A stretch of DNA of 49,830 nucleotides, from the NCBI RefSeq assembly GCF_016908775.1, contig NZ_JAFBEP010000022.1, forward strand, positions 1 to 49,830, read 5' to 3'. This DNA is from Defluviitalea raffinosedens. GTDB lineage: Bacteria; Bacillota; Clostridia; Lachnospirales; Defluviitaleaceae. Positions within the stretch are counted from its first letter, which is position 1. Each line of letters opens with the position of its first letter. The notes under the pieces are model-generated. The model saw only the letters and a list, made by a program, of their open reading frames with translations, was not told the DNA's origin and made no database searches. The position numbers were made by a program, and so were the translations under genes. Below are positions 35,975 to 46,217 of this stretch, in pieces.

Positions 35975-37042
35975 ATGAGTAATCTGAAAACCAATTCGCC
36001 TCAGCAACCTCAGCCAAACTTTTTTAAGGTTATAGCTGAAAAGCTCCTGGAGCGTAACTTTTTACTCTTTGCTACCATAACATTATTCATCATCATGTAT
36101 ATAGCAGGACTTATTGTATACAAGGACAAAAACTTTGCAAATCTGCAGGTTTTTCTGAATCTGTTTACCAGTAATGCAGGACTTATCATTGTATCTGTAG
36201 GGATGACAATGGTTCTTATTACTGGTGGAATAGATATTTCTGTTGGGTCCGTAGTAGCTGTTACTTGTATGATGCTTGCGGCGATGATGGAAAAGGCCCA
36301 TATGGGTGTTGTACCAGCTATGCTGATTGTTCTTGTATTTGGTGTTATATTTGGAGCAATTCAGGGTTGGCTGATCGCATATCTAAATATTCAGCCGTTT
36401 ATTGTAACCCTTGCAGGGATGTTCTTTGCAAGAGGGTTGACTGCCATGATTAGCCTTGAAATGATTACCATAACTAATGAAACTTTTTTGGCAATTGCCC
36501 AGAAAAAAATCTATTTGCCTTTTGGTGGATATGTGAATAAAAAAGGCGTTATGATTTATCCATATATTTATCCCACAGTGATTTTGGCCCTCATTATTGT
36601 GGTTCTTGCGTACTTTTTACTTAAATATACTAAGTTCGGCCGTGCGATCTATGCTGTCGGTGGTAAAGAACAATCCGCACTGCTTATGGGTCTTAACGTA
36701 AAGCGTACCAAATTCTATGTTTATATCATCAATGGTTTTCTTGCTACTTTAGGAGGCATTGCATTCTGTTTAAATACAAGTGGTGCCTTTGTTGAACTGG
36801 CAAGAGGCTTTGAAATGGATGCTATTGCAGCTACGGTTATAGGAGGTACACCTCTTACCGGTGGCGTAGGTAATGTCATTGGATCATTGTTTGGTGTGCT
36901 TATTAAAGCAACCATAGAAACTTTCGTATCTTTCCAGGGAAATATTTCTTCCTGGTGGTCCAAGATTATTATTTCCGCTCTTCTGGCTTTCTTTATTGTT
37001 CTTCAAAGTCTTCTTGTTATGAGAAAGGAAAAGAAAAGATAG
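35975..37042 (+). CDS. Sugar ABC transporter permease (YjfF-like)
   Basis: Second BPD_transp_2 permease, 355 aa, with GGIDISVGSVVAVTCMM and the loop ATVIGGTPLTGGVGNVIGS. GGAGG in the 3' end of the previous gene serves as its ribosome binding site. Having two different permeases plus one fused ATPase matches the YtfQRT-YjfF arrangement. Confidence 0.94.
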   Translation: MSNLKTNSPQQPQPNFFKVIAEKLLERNFLLFATITLFIIMYIAGLIVYKDKNFANLQVFLNLFTSNAGLIIVSVGMTMVLITGGIDISVGSVVAVTCMMLAAMMEKAHMGVVPAMLIVLVFGVIFGAIQGWLIAYLNIQPFIVTLAGMFFARGLTAMISLEMITITNETFLAIAQKKIYLPFGGYVNKKGVMIYPYIYPTVILALIIVVLAYFLLKYTKFGRAIYAVGGKEQSALLMGLNVKRTKFYVYIINGFLATLGGIAFCLNTSGAFVELARGFEMDAIAATVIGGTPLTGGVGNVIGSLFGVLIKATIETFVSFQGNISSWWSKIIISALLAFFIVLQSLLVMRKEKKR

Positions 37043-37102
37043 AATCCCTCCCTATAATTATAGAAATTTCTTGATAGAAATGATGTGCCCCCACTAACTT
37101 TA

Positions 37103-37178
37103 CTGCATAGTAGTTTAGATACATCCCTCATCTACTTGATAAGGGATGTATCATTTTTAACTACTATGCAATTTTTTT
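37103..37178 (+). terminator. Long two-part hairpin terminator of the transporter operon
   Basis: TGCATAGTAGTT (37104-37115) pairs with AACTACTATGCA (37159-37170). An inner GATACATCCCT/AGGGATGTATC stem lies within, and a T tract follows at 37172-37178. Confidence 0.85.
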
Positions 37179-37432
37179 GCTTATTATTGTAAATTTGTTT
37201 CGTTATTAGCATTAGGTAAAGATGAAAAAAGTAAAAACTTTAAAAGTTTTTTAAAATATACTGATTCATATGGGTAAATATCCGTAAACAATGTAAAGAC
37301 CTGCTTATAGTATTTCAAAAAGATATTCAATATAATTTTTTTTAAAGGGATAATTATGTTCAAATATTTGGCGGTAAGGAAGAGATCAGGGCGATAGCGT
37401 TAACAGAATTATTTTATAGGGAGGTATAGCTA
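37179..37432. other. AT-rich intergenic region before the Ig-like gene
   Basis: No gene seen. A TATAAT lies at 37331-37336 but without a recognisable -35 at the right distance, which would fit an activator-dependent promoter. Confidence 0.4.
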
Positions 37433-38287
37433 ATGAAAAAGTATAAAAAATGGCTGGCTGTAATGATGACTTCATTTTTTGTTATTACATCGAACTTGGG
37501 GATAGTACCAGTATTGGCAAACCCAGTACAGTATGAAGAAGGAACAGCTGCCACAGTTAATGCTTCTGCAGCAGATGTTGAAGCAGAAAAAGCAGGAGAC
37601 AACACAGAAGATACTTTGGATATTACAGGCGGTGTTTATGATCGGCTCACAACTTTGGCTAATCCGGAAGATGAAGAAATACCAGTAACAGGAGTAGCAC
37701 TTGACAGGAATACTCTAGCTTTAACAAAAGATTCAACCGCAACACTGACTGCAGCCATAACGCCTTTAAATGCAACCAATAAAACAGTAATCTTTGCATC
37801 AGACAATGAAGCTGTAGCTACTGTAACGGGAGCAGTTTATGATGAACTGACCGGAACAACAAGTGTAACGGTTTGTGCAATAGCTGCCGGAAGTGCAAGG
37901 ATTACTGCAATGACAGCCGATGGAGGTAAAACTTCAACTTGTGATGTAACAGTAACAGACCAAAGTATCACAAAATCCTTTGTAATTCTAACGGATCATA
38001 AACTGGTCAGAGATGGGGGACTTAGCGCCAGTGTGCAAATTGACCTTGCAGAGGGAGCAGAGCCTCATAGTGGGGAAGAAACAGTGGTATTCCAATTGAT
38101 GAAAGACAATGTACCAATAACGCTCTCTGCATGGATGAAGGATATAACTTCACAAGAAAAAATAACAGGATATTTTAACGTGGATCCTGCTGATACTTCC
38201 TACACAGTAAAGATATATGTATTAGATCGTTTTGATACGGATATAACTGAACCGATCCGTTTAGCGGAATCCGTCACTTTAAAATAA
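37433..38287 (+). CDS. Secreted Ig-like (Big_2) protein with a shared C-terminal domain
   Basis: A 284-aa exported protein of unknown function. Residues 1-30 are a signal peptide. Residues 83-176 form a bacterial Ig-like Big_2 domain (VTGVALDRNTLALTKD, then PLNATNKTV). Residues 181-284 are a domain that recurs at the C terminus of the GH43 protein encoded at 39819-42275 (TDHKLVR, EETVVFQLMK, MKDITS, YFNV, SYTVKIYVLDRF). There is no catalytic domain. GGAGG precedes the ATG. Confidence 0.8.
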   Translation: MKKYKKWLAVMMTSFFVITSNLGIVPVLANPVQYEEGTAATVNASAADVEAEKAGDNTEDTLDITGGVYDRLTTLANPEDEEIPVTGVALDRNTLALTKDSTATLTAAITPLNATNKTVIFASDNEAVATVTGAVYDELTGTTSVTVCAIAAGSARITAMTADGGKTSTCDVTVTDQSITKSFVILTDHKLVRDGGLSASVQIDLAEGAEPHSGEETVVFQLMKDNVPITLSAWMKDITSQEKITGYFNVDPADTSYTVKIYVLDRFDTDITEPIRLAESVTLK

Positions 38288-38301
38288 TTTATATAAATCA
38301 A

Positions 38302-38321
38302 GGGGCCTGTTTAGCAGGCCC
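38302..38321 (+). terminator. GC-rich hairpin after the Ig-like gene
   Basis: GGGCCTG and CAGGCCC form a compact stem 14 bases after the stop codon. A T tract is lacking, so termination is uncertain. Confidence 0.45.
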
Positions 38322-38511
38322 ATAGATATTATAGCCTTATATTCTAACAATCAGAACAGTTGAGGAAGATATTTCATCTATGTGTTTGATCGTTTTTATA
38401 GTGCTATGAGCGCATCTGAAAGTTTGGCGGAATTAAAGATTAAAGTAATTATTATAAGCGTATGACTTAGGTCCAATGACTATAATAATGATAGGATCGG
38501 GGGAATTGAAA

Positions 38512-39774
38512 ATGAAGAGAAGAATAATTGCTATTGCCATGCTGTTGACTTTTTTTACGGCCACCAACATATTTGCTGCAGAACTTACGATAGACAGTAT
38601 CTCTGAGATAGGACCCGGAGGTACGGTAGTTATTTCAGGAAGCACTTCGATGGATGAGATTTCCATAAAAGTCATGGCACCTAATAGGACAATTCTCTAT
38701 ATAGATGTCGTAAAAGGACCAACATTTAATACTACCTTTGATCTTCCGGAAAATGCAGAAGAAGGCACTTACACAATTATAGCAGGACGAGACTCAGAAG
38801 TAGCAACAGTAACCTTTAACGCAAAAAGTGGAGATGCAAAAGTACCAGTAAGTGGAGTAAGCCTAGACAAAACCGCTTCAACAATAAAGGTAGGAGAAAC
38901 ATTACAATTATCAGCAGAAGTAATTCCAACCAATGCAACCAATAAGGCAGTAACATGGCAAAGCAATAATACTTCTATAGCAACAGTGGATCAAACAGGA
39001 AAAGTAACAGGAGTGAAGGCAGGTACTGCAATCATAACCGTTACAACCCGGGATGGCAACTTTAGTGCAGAGTGCAGTATAACCGTTACAAATCCATCTT
39101 CTGGTGGTTCTGGTGGATCAGGCGGTGGCAGTTCAGGTGGAAGCCAACCTGCAAAAGAAACAGATCAACCTAAAGAAGAAGTAAAAGAAGAAACACCAAC
39201 AACAACTACAGAAACCGAGCAAGGTCAAACACCATCTTCACAAACTGCAGACTTTAAAGATACAGCAGAACACTGGGCAAGGGAAGCAATTAACAAATTG
39301 GTAAAAGAAGGCATCATCAGCGGATATCCGGATGGAACCTTCAGACCAAATGCCGAGATCACCAGAGCAGAATTTGTCACCTTAATATGCAGAATGTTAG
39401 GCTTAGAACCCATCAATAGCCCATCCAAATTTAAGGATGTAGACTCTAATGCCTGGTATGCAGGATACATCAATGCCATAAGAGAAGCAGGAATGATTGG
39501 TGGCTATGAAGATGGCACCTTTAAGCCGAATCAGAAGATTACAAGAGAAGAAGGCTTTGTTATTCTCTACAGAATGGCTAAAGCACAACTTAGTGCCTCC
39601 GGGTCTAATCCAAACTTTACGGATGATGAAAGTATCGCAGCATGGGCAAGGGAAGCAGTAGAAGCATTGGTATCAGCAGGAGTGGTAAGCGGTTATGAAG
39701 ATGGAACCATAAAACCAAAGAACAATATTACCCGTGCAGAAACCGTGAAGATTCTTTCGTTCTTCTTGCAATAA
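38512..39774 (+). CDS. S-layer homology protein with an Ig-like domain
   Basis: Cell-surface protein of 420 aa. A signal peptide (1-22, ending IFAA) is followed by a beta-rich region (23-115), a Big_2 domain (about 120-205), a GGSGGS-rich and acidic linker (206-250), and three SLH repeats (FKDTAEHWAREAI, FKDVDSNAWYAGYI, FTDDESIAAWAREAV) that bind secondary cell-wall polymers. It may anchor or display partner proteins; no enzyme domain is present. ATG 38512 follows GGGGGAATTGAAA. Confidence 0.88.
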   Translation: MKRRIIAIAMLLTFFTATNIFAAELTIDSISEIGPGGTVVISGSTSMDEISIKVMAPNRTILYIDVVKGPTFNTTFDLPENAEEGTYTIIAGRDSEVATVTFNAKSGDAKVPVSGVSLDKTASTIKVGETLQLSAEVIPTNATNKAVTWQSNNTSIATVDQTGKVTGVKAGTAIITVTTRDGNFSAECSITVTNPSSGGSGGSGGGSSGGSQPAKETDQPKEEVKEETPTTTTETEQGQTPSSQTADFKDTAEHWAREAINKLVKEGIISGYPDGTFRPNAEITRAEFVTLICRMLGLEPINSPSKFKDVDSNAWYAGYINAIREAGMIGGYEDGTFKPNQKITREEGFVILYRMAKAQLSASGSNPNFTDDESIAAWAREAVEALVSAGVVSGYEDGTIKPKNNITRAETVKILSFFLQ

Positions 39775-39818
39775 TTCTGCAGGAGTAAGTAATAAAGGAA
39801 TCTAAGGAGGCGTGATGC

Positions 39819-42275
39819 ATGAAGAAATTAAAAAAATGGATAGTTCTGATGTCGACTTGTGTTTTTGCAGCGCCATCAAGTTTAATAACAGGGCAGTATG
39901 AAGTACAAGCAGAGACTAATCTTGCTCCTGCAGCAGCAAAAATCCCGGGTAACAGCAATCCCCTTATTACCCACAAATATGGTGGAGACCCATGTGCTAT
40001 GGTTTATGACGGCAGGGTTTACATCTATATGACAGATGATCAGGCTCAGTGGGAACTAACACCCGATACGAATAATAGTTATAGCGATTGTCGCAGTATC
40101 TCCATTATCTCTTCAGCCGATATGGTGAACTGGACAGACCACGGCAAGGTGCCGGTTGGCAAACAATTAGCGGGAGGAACTAGCTGGGCAGACAGGGCCT
40201 GGGCTCCTGCAGCTGCATGGAAGAACATTAATGGAGAAGATAAATTTTTTATCTACTTCGCTGATGGTGATACTGGTGGAATAGGTGTATTGGTGGGAGA
40301 TTCGCCTATTGGACCTTTCCATGATCCTTTGGGTAAAGCACTTATCACTTGGGAAGTAGAAAATGTTAATTCTTCAAGTGTACCATGGCTCGTTGACCCG
40401 GCAGTTTTAGTGGATGATGATGGTAAAGCCTATCTTTACTTCGGTGGCGGTATAAACGGCTTAAATGCAAACGAGCCAAAGTCAGCCCGAGTGGTATAGT
40501 TGGGAGAGGACATGATTAGTATTGAAGGAACACCTCAAGAAATCAATGCACCGAGATTTTTTAGAGATTCGGGCATACATAAGTTTAACGGCAAATATTA
40601 CTATTCCTACTGCTCTAACAGCAGTGGAGTGAATGGAGAGGGTTATCCGCCAACCAATACGATTGCTTATATGGTTAGTGACAATCCCTTAGGACCTTTT
40701 GAGTATATCGGGCCAATTTTACCTGGACCAGGAGTATTTGGAAATGGTGACTCAGGAAACAACCATCACGCAATTTTTGAATTTGAAGGCGAGTGGTATA
40801 TCACTTATCAGAACCGCCAGGTGAATATTGCAAAGAGGAAAAATGAGGGGAAATCCGGACATAAGGATTACCGTTCACCAAGTATAACGGAACTTGATAT
40901 TGATCCTGTAACTGGATCTATTACGCCTCTTCAGATGGAAAGCAAAGGGGTCGGCAGGTTAAAAACCATGAACCCATATACACGGGTTGAAGCTGAAACC
41001 ATTGCCTGGAACGGGGGAATCTCTACAGAGGCATCCACTCAACCTGGTTTAGTGGTAGAGAGCATCAATCTACAGGTGAATGATATCAATCATGGAGATT
41101 GGATTGCTGTATCAGGTTTGGACTTTGGAGATCAAGGTGCGGGTACATTTACAGCAAATGTTGCCAGTGGTTCCCGTGGAGGCGAAATAGAACTGCGTAT
41201 TGACAGCCTTGACGGCCAAGTTATAGGCACACTTCCTGTTTCTTCTACAGGGGGATGGGATAATTGGAAGACGATAACAACAGTCGTTTCTGGAGTAACA
41301 GGCGTACATGATGTATACATGATTTTTAAAGGCCAAACGTCAGAAGAACTTTTTAAGCTTGACTATTGGATGTTTAATGAAAAGCGTGATGTACATGAAC
41401 TTGTTGCTATAAATGCAACAGTAGATCAACATATCATTGATATTACTTCAGGAGATAATACAGCGAATCTGAATGTTACTGCTATATACGCCGATGGAAC
41501 TACTGAAGATGTTACTTCTATGGCTATGGCAACGCCCAGCCACACAGGTATAGTGGAAATTAACAATGGCATTGTGACAGGAGTTGACTATGGAACAACA
41601 AGTATTCATATAAGTTATGAAGGAAAGACATTTGAAGTTTATTTGGAAGTAAAGCCTATAAAACCAGAAAGTAAAGTAAAAAGACTTATCATTGACAATA
41701 ATAATTTTACATTGGACCCTGGTGATACAGCAGAGTTTACAGTTACGGCAGAATATTTAGACGGACACACGGAAGACGTTACGAATAGAGCAACCTATGA
41801 AAATCCTAATCCAGCTATTGCAGAGGTTTCAAATGGTACGATTACAGCTAAATTAAGTGGCTTAGTGACTGTAGCTGTAAGCTTTAAGGGAGACTTAGGA
41901 GACACTGCAACTGCTCAAATATCTGTAACCGTATCCGGACAAGGAACCGAAGAAGGGTTAAAACCATTTACAATGATCACTGACGGCAAACTTGTCAGAG
42001 CCAATGGTATTCTGGCAGAAATACAGGTTAGTCCTACAGGAGGAGTAGTTGGCCATGACGGTGAAGAAGTTGTTGTATTCCAGTTGATGAAAGGAAATAC
42101 ACCGGTAAGTATTCCTGTTCTTATGAGGGACATTACTTCTACAGAAAGTATGAAAGCTTATTTTAATGTAGAGTCTGACGATCCTTCATACACAGTAAAG
42201 GTATTCATACTGGATCGCTTTAGTAGTGATGATACAGCTCCCGTAAGTTTAGCAGAACCAGTAATTTTAAAATAA
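39819..42275 (+). pseudogene. GH43 arabinoxylan arabinofuranohydrolase-CBM6 (XynD-like), broken by an in-frame TAG
   Basis: The frame is continuous over 818 codons except for TAG at 40497-40499. Before it lie a signal peptide (1-30) and the first half of a GH43 domain with GGDPCAMVYDGRVYIY (catalytic base Asp) and LVDPAVLVDDDG. After it come the rest of GH43, a CBM6 (RVEAETIAWNGG to KLDYWMF), two Ig-like domains and the shared C-terminal domain. It closely resembles B. subtilis XynD (AXH-m2,3), which strips arabinose from arabinoxylan. The stop falls where XynD has Lys in ARVIKLGPDM. The expected catalytic Glu in FEDSG is Arg here (FFRDSG). An internal ATG at 40512 with GGGAGAGG upstream could start a fragment. 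Nonsense suppression or sequencing error remain possible. Confidence 0.8.
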
Positions 42276-42304
42276 TGCTTAAAATTAGTGTGTAGCGATT
42301 TTTT

Positions 42305-42341
42305 AAAAAGATTGACTTTATTTTAGAGTCAATCTTTTTTG
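42305..42341 (+). terminator. Terminator after the GH43 gene
   Basis: AAAAAGATTGACT pairs with AGTCAATCTTTTTT around an AT-rich loop. Confidence 0.88.
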
Positions 42342-42725
42342 TTTACATTCTAAAAATTAAGTTTCATTTTAAATTCATACAATAGTATTTTATTTTAAAA
42401 CATTTCATAAATTTTAGTTGGATAAATTGTTAAAGAATATTATAATTTTAAATATAAGTAGCTATATATAATTGTTTTTTTCTTATTGGCATTAAAGTTG
42501 AAATTGGCGATGATAACCTGATTCTATTCACAAAGAGATTAGGAAAATATTTCTGCTTTGTAACGAAGCATAGTTCTAATAATATTCATTTAAAAGTTGA
42601 AGTGGATTACGTATTTTAAAAAAGATTATGTTACTTTTGGCAGTTTGTCTGAAAAGATGCTTCTTAATACCAATATACCAATGAAGATAATTTTGTATAT
42701 GTTAAACTGATAAGGAGCAGAGAGT
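42342..42725. other. AT-rich intergenic region before the second response regulator
   Basis: About 380 bases with no credible gene, repeat or operator recognised. AAGGAG sits at its end as ribosome binding site for the ATG at 42726. Confidence 0.4.
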
Positions 42726-44418
42726 ATGTATAAACTATTGATTGTGGATAATAAGGGAAATATTTCAAACGAGTTAGTTATTTGAAGTATTTTGTAATAT
42801 GAAGCATCTTGATTTGGACATATATAAGGCTTATTCGGGGGAAGAAGCCATGGAATGGCTCAGAAGAACGAAAATAGATATTGTAATAACAGACATCAGG
42901 ATGCCTAAGATGGATGGTATACAGCTCCTTAATGCAATTTACAAGAATTGGCCCCAATGTAAAGTGATCGTATTGTCGGATTGTGACCAATTTGAATATA
43001 TCTATAACACAGTACAATATAACTGTACTCGATATATATTAAAGAGTGAAGATCCGGATAGGGTTATAAAAGCTGTAGAGGATGCAGTTAATGAAATACA
43101 AAAAACCAATGAAATTAAAGGATTGATTCATCAGGCAAAAGAACAAATCAACATGGCTAAATTTTTATTTCAAAAGGATTATCTTGTTCAATTATTACAT
43201 GGCGACAGCACCTTAAAAATTAACAAATATCACTTTGAACAGTTGAAAATACCCCTAAATCCTGAAATTCCTGTTATTTTAGTAATGGGCAATATCAGCA
43301 ACATTCCTAAAAATTTAACTTACTGGGACAAGATGGAATACTTGTGCTCTATTAAATTGATTATAGAACAAAAGATGGGCATTTATATGAGCAATGTTGT
43401 GGTAATGGATGAAAATTATAGATTTTTTATATTTGTTCAGCCTGAAGAATTGCTTACAAATATTTCTTCTCACAAGGCTCAGGATATATATTATGAGAAG
43501 ACGATTTCCTTTTTAAAAGAAATTTTTAAAATGATTCAAACAGCCTGCAAAGAATTCAATCATGCATCTGTCCATTTTATCTTGACTGGAGTTCCGTGCA
43601 GATGGGAAGAAGTCTTTCGTGAATATGATTATTTTAATCAGTTAATCAATTATCGGGCTGGAACAGATCTTGAAATGTTAATGATTGATAATCATATACT
43701 TTATAATAAAACAGAAAAAATGACTGAGGATGACATTTATCTCGATGGATTGTCACAAAACAAAAGTTTGGACTGGATTAAAGCTTATTTTAGGTCAGGC
43801 CAAAAAGAAACATTTTTTGAGCTATTGGATCAATTCCTCAATCCCATTAAAAAGGTAAGAAGTAAAAATAATGGTTTGGCGATAGAACTTTATTTCAAAG
43901 TTGCATTGAGTTTATTATCTTATATCAATGAAAGAAATTTAACCAATCAACTTGCTTCTAAAATCGACTCGAGCAAGTTAATGCGAATAGATTTACATGA
44001 TTCCTGGGAAGAAGCTGTGGAATATTTAAAATTATTATGTTGTGCTATTTTCGACCTTCAGAGTGAAGAAAAAATAGACCGCACCAATAAAATTATTCAA
44101 TTGGTTCAGAGATTCATTGTAGAACATATTAATGAAGATCTGTCTCTGGTTAAGTTAGCGGAACGCGTTTATTTAAATCCATCTTATTTATCCAGACTAT
44201 ATAAGCAGGTAACAGGAGAAAACTTATCTGATTTTATAGATCAGGAACGTATAAAGCGGGCTAAAGAATTGATGCAAACCAGGAATATCAAAATCAATGA
44301 GATAGGGAAATTGGTTGGTTATGAAAATGCTGCATCGTTTACAAGATTCTTTAGGAAAATGACATCATATTCACCACAAGAATATTATGACCTCTTATTA
44401 GATCAAGACAGGCATTAA
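42726..44418 (+). pseudogene. AraC-type response regulator (YesN-like) with a frameshift in the receiver domain
   Basis: Translation from ATG 42726, behind AAGGAG, gives MYKLLIVDNKGNISNELVI and then stops (TGA at 42783-42785). The remaining gene continues in another frame: FEVFCN upstream of ATG 42799, then LDLDIYKAYSGEEAMEWL, phosphoacceptor segment VITDIRMPKMDG, and a C-terminal AraC helix-turn-helix (LSLVKLAERVYLNPSYLS). A one-base indel near 42775-42785 explains this. The first strand would also carry DN in place of the usual acidic DD/DE pair. A shortened protein from ATG 42799 (539 aa) would lack the first receiver strand. No cognate kinase is adjacent. Confidence 0.75.
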
Positions 44419-44544
44419 AAAAGATATACCAAATGAATGAATGTAAAAACGATTTGGACATATTCGAATCCTATTTTAAAAATACCAAATGACAAGGGTC
44501 ATAGCATATCCGTTTTTTGGCATAAAACCTCTCTGGTGCAGTAA

Positions 44545-44582
44545 TTAAAAGCCTGGCATATAAAAATCTATGCCAGGCCTAA
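44545..44582 (-). terminator. Terminator of the araA-kinase operon
   Basis: On the minus strand GGCCTGGCATA and TATGCCAGGC form the stem, followed by TTTTAATT. Confidence 0.82.
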
Positions 44583-44597
44583 AATTTGATTATAGAT

Positions 44598-46193
44598 TTA
44601 TTTTAAATATTCTACGGCTGCTCTTTCAATAGCCAGTCCCTTCTTGTAACATTCCATAAACTTTTCAAATCCTTCCACATCTTTAGGATCAGGACTTATT
44701 GCGACGCCTTCTTTTCCTGCAAATACTTTACTGTCAAGGTAATCTTCCAAGGTCTCATTTTTAGCTTTGTTCATCATATAAGAGGCTAGAATGGCTATAC
44801 CCCATGCCCCGCCTTCGCCGGCTGTTTCCATAACGGAAACAGGGGTATTGATTGCGCCGGCCATAATTTTTTGTGCCACGCCTTTGGTCTTGAACAAACC
44901 GCCATGGCCTAAAATTCTGTCCAGTTTCACATTTTCCTGTTTAAGAAGGATATCAAGACCTATTTTAAGAGCGCCCAATGCTGTAAAGAGATTTACACGC
45001 ATAAAGTTGGCGAGATTAAAATTGCTGTTAGAGGAGCGCACAAACAGCGGACGGCCTTCTTCAAATCCTGTCATATGTTCACCGGAAAGATAACCGTAAG
45101 CGAGCAATCCTCCACAGTCGGGGTCTCCCTCAAGGGCTAAGTTATATAAAGTTCCAAAGATTTTATTCATGTCAGTTTCAATACCCATTGCTTTTGCAAA
45201 TTCGGCAAACAGTCCTACCCATGCATTTAAGTCAGAGGAACAGTTGTTGGAATGCGCCATACCTACCAGATTGCCTGTAGGTGTTGTGACAAGATCTATT
45301 TCTGGATATACTTTTGACAGCTCTTTTTCCAGCACAATCATTGCAAAGACTGAAGTTCCGGCAGAAATATTACCGGTGCGTTTTGCTACGGCATTGGTTG
45401 CAACCATACCTGTTCCTGCATCGCCTTCAGGAGGACAAAGAGGAATACCAGCCTGCAGTTCTCCGGTAACATCCAGAAGTTTTGCACCTTCTTCTGTAAG
45501 GACACCGGCATTTTCACCGGCCAGTAGAACTTTTGGAAGAATATCACGCAGTTTCCATGGGAAATTCTTAGGAGCAAGAAGTTCATCAAATTGGTTGATC
45601 ATCTTTTGGTCAAAATCCTTGGTGCTTAAATCAATTGGGAACATTCCGGAAGCATCTCCAATACCAAGAACTTTTTGACCTGTTAATTTCCAGTGAATAT
45701 ATCCGGCCAAAGTGGTCATAAAGGAAATATCGCCAACATGTTCTTCGTTATTTAAAATCGCTTGATAAAGGTGGGCAATACTCCATCTTTGAGGAATATT
45801 GTAATTAAATAATTTGGTTAAAGCCGTAGATGCTTCTTCCGTAATGTTATTGCGCCAGGTACGGAATGGTACCAAAAGATTGTCATCTTTATCAAAAACC
45901 ATATAGCCATGCATCATGGCGCTAAAACCAATTGCACCTATTCTTTTGATGGTTAGGCCGTATTTTTCTTTAACATCCATGGCCATGTTTTTGTAGCTAT
46001 TCTGGACACCTTTCCAGATGTCTTCCAGGCTGTATGTCCAGATATTGTCGATATAGCTGTTTTCCCAGTCATGGCTGCCGGAAGCAACAGGTGTGTTGTT
46101 TTCGTCAATCAGAACAGCTTTGATGCGGGTTGAACCCAGTTCAATACCCAGTACGGTTTTTCCATTGATAATGGCATTTTTAATATTTTCCAT
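44598..46193 (-). CDS. araB: FGGY-family carbohydrate kinase, probable L-ribulokinase
   Basis: A 531-aa kinase with the FGGY ATPase fold. The phosphate-1 motif [15 protein letters not shown] is near residue 17, GDAGTG lies in the centre, and NISAGTSVF and HGGLF mark the C-terminal lobe. It belongs to a clostridial group often labelled xylulokinase-like. Its position after araA under an AraR site makes L-ribulose the likely substrate, but it is not the classical AraB sequence and the symbol is by role. ATG 46193 follows GGGGGA by seven bases; ATG 46208 lies upstream of that site. Confidence 0.82.
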   Translation of the reverse strand: MENIKNAIINGKTVLGIELGSTRIKAVLIDENNTPVASGSHDWENSYIDNIWTYSLEDIWKGVQNSYKNMAMDVKEKYGLTIKRIGAIGFSAMMHGYMVFDKDDNLLVPFRTWRNNITEEASTALTKLFNYNIPQRWSIAHLYQAILNNEEHVGDISFMTTLAGYIHWKLTGQKVLGIGDASGMFPIDLSTKDFDQKMINQFDELLAPKNFPWKLRDILPKVLLAGENAGVLTEEGAKLLDVTGELQAGIPLCPPEGDAGTGMVATNAVAKRTGNISAGTSVFAMIVLEKELSKVYPEIDLVTTPTGNLVGMAHSNNCSSDLNAWVGLFAEFAKAMGIETDMNKIFGTLYNLALEGDPDCGGLLAYGYLSGEHMTGFEEGRPLFVRSSNSNFNLANFMRVNLFTALGALKIGLDILLKQENVKLDRILGHGGLFKTKGVAQKIMAGAINTPVSVMETAGEGGAWGIAILASYMMNKAKNETLEDYLDSKVFAGKEGVAISPDPKDVEGFEKFMECYKKGLAIERAAVEYLK

Positions 46194-46217
46194 ACAGTAG
46201 TCCCCCATATTGATTGA

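Noticed and set aside
40500-40502. TTG right after the TAG as a genuine start of a separate enzyme gene
   Set aside because: The downstream product would lack half the GH43 propeller, and the sequence is continuous in frame across the stop. An interrupted gene is the simpler reading.
45169-45678. 169-aa plus-strand frame opposite the FGGY kinase
   Set aside because: Antisense shadow of a conserved kinase domain; no ribosome binding site.
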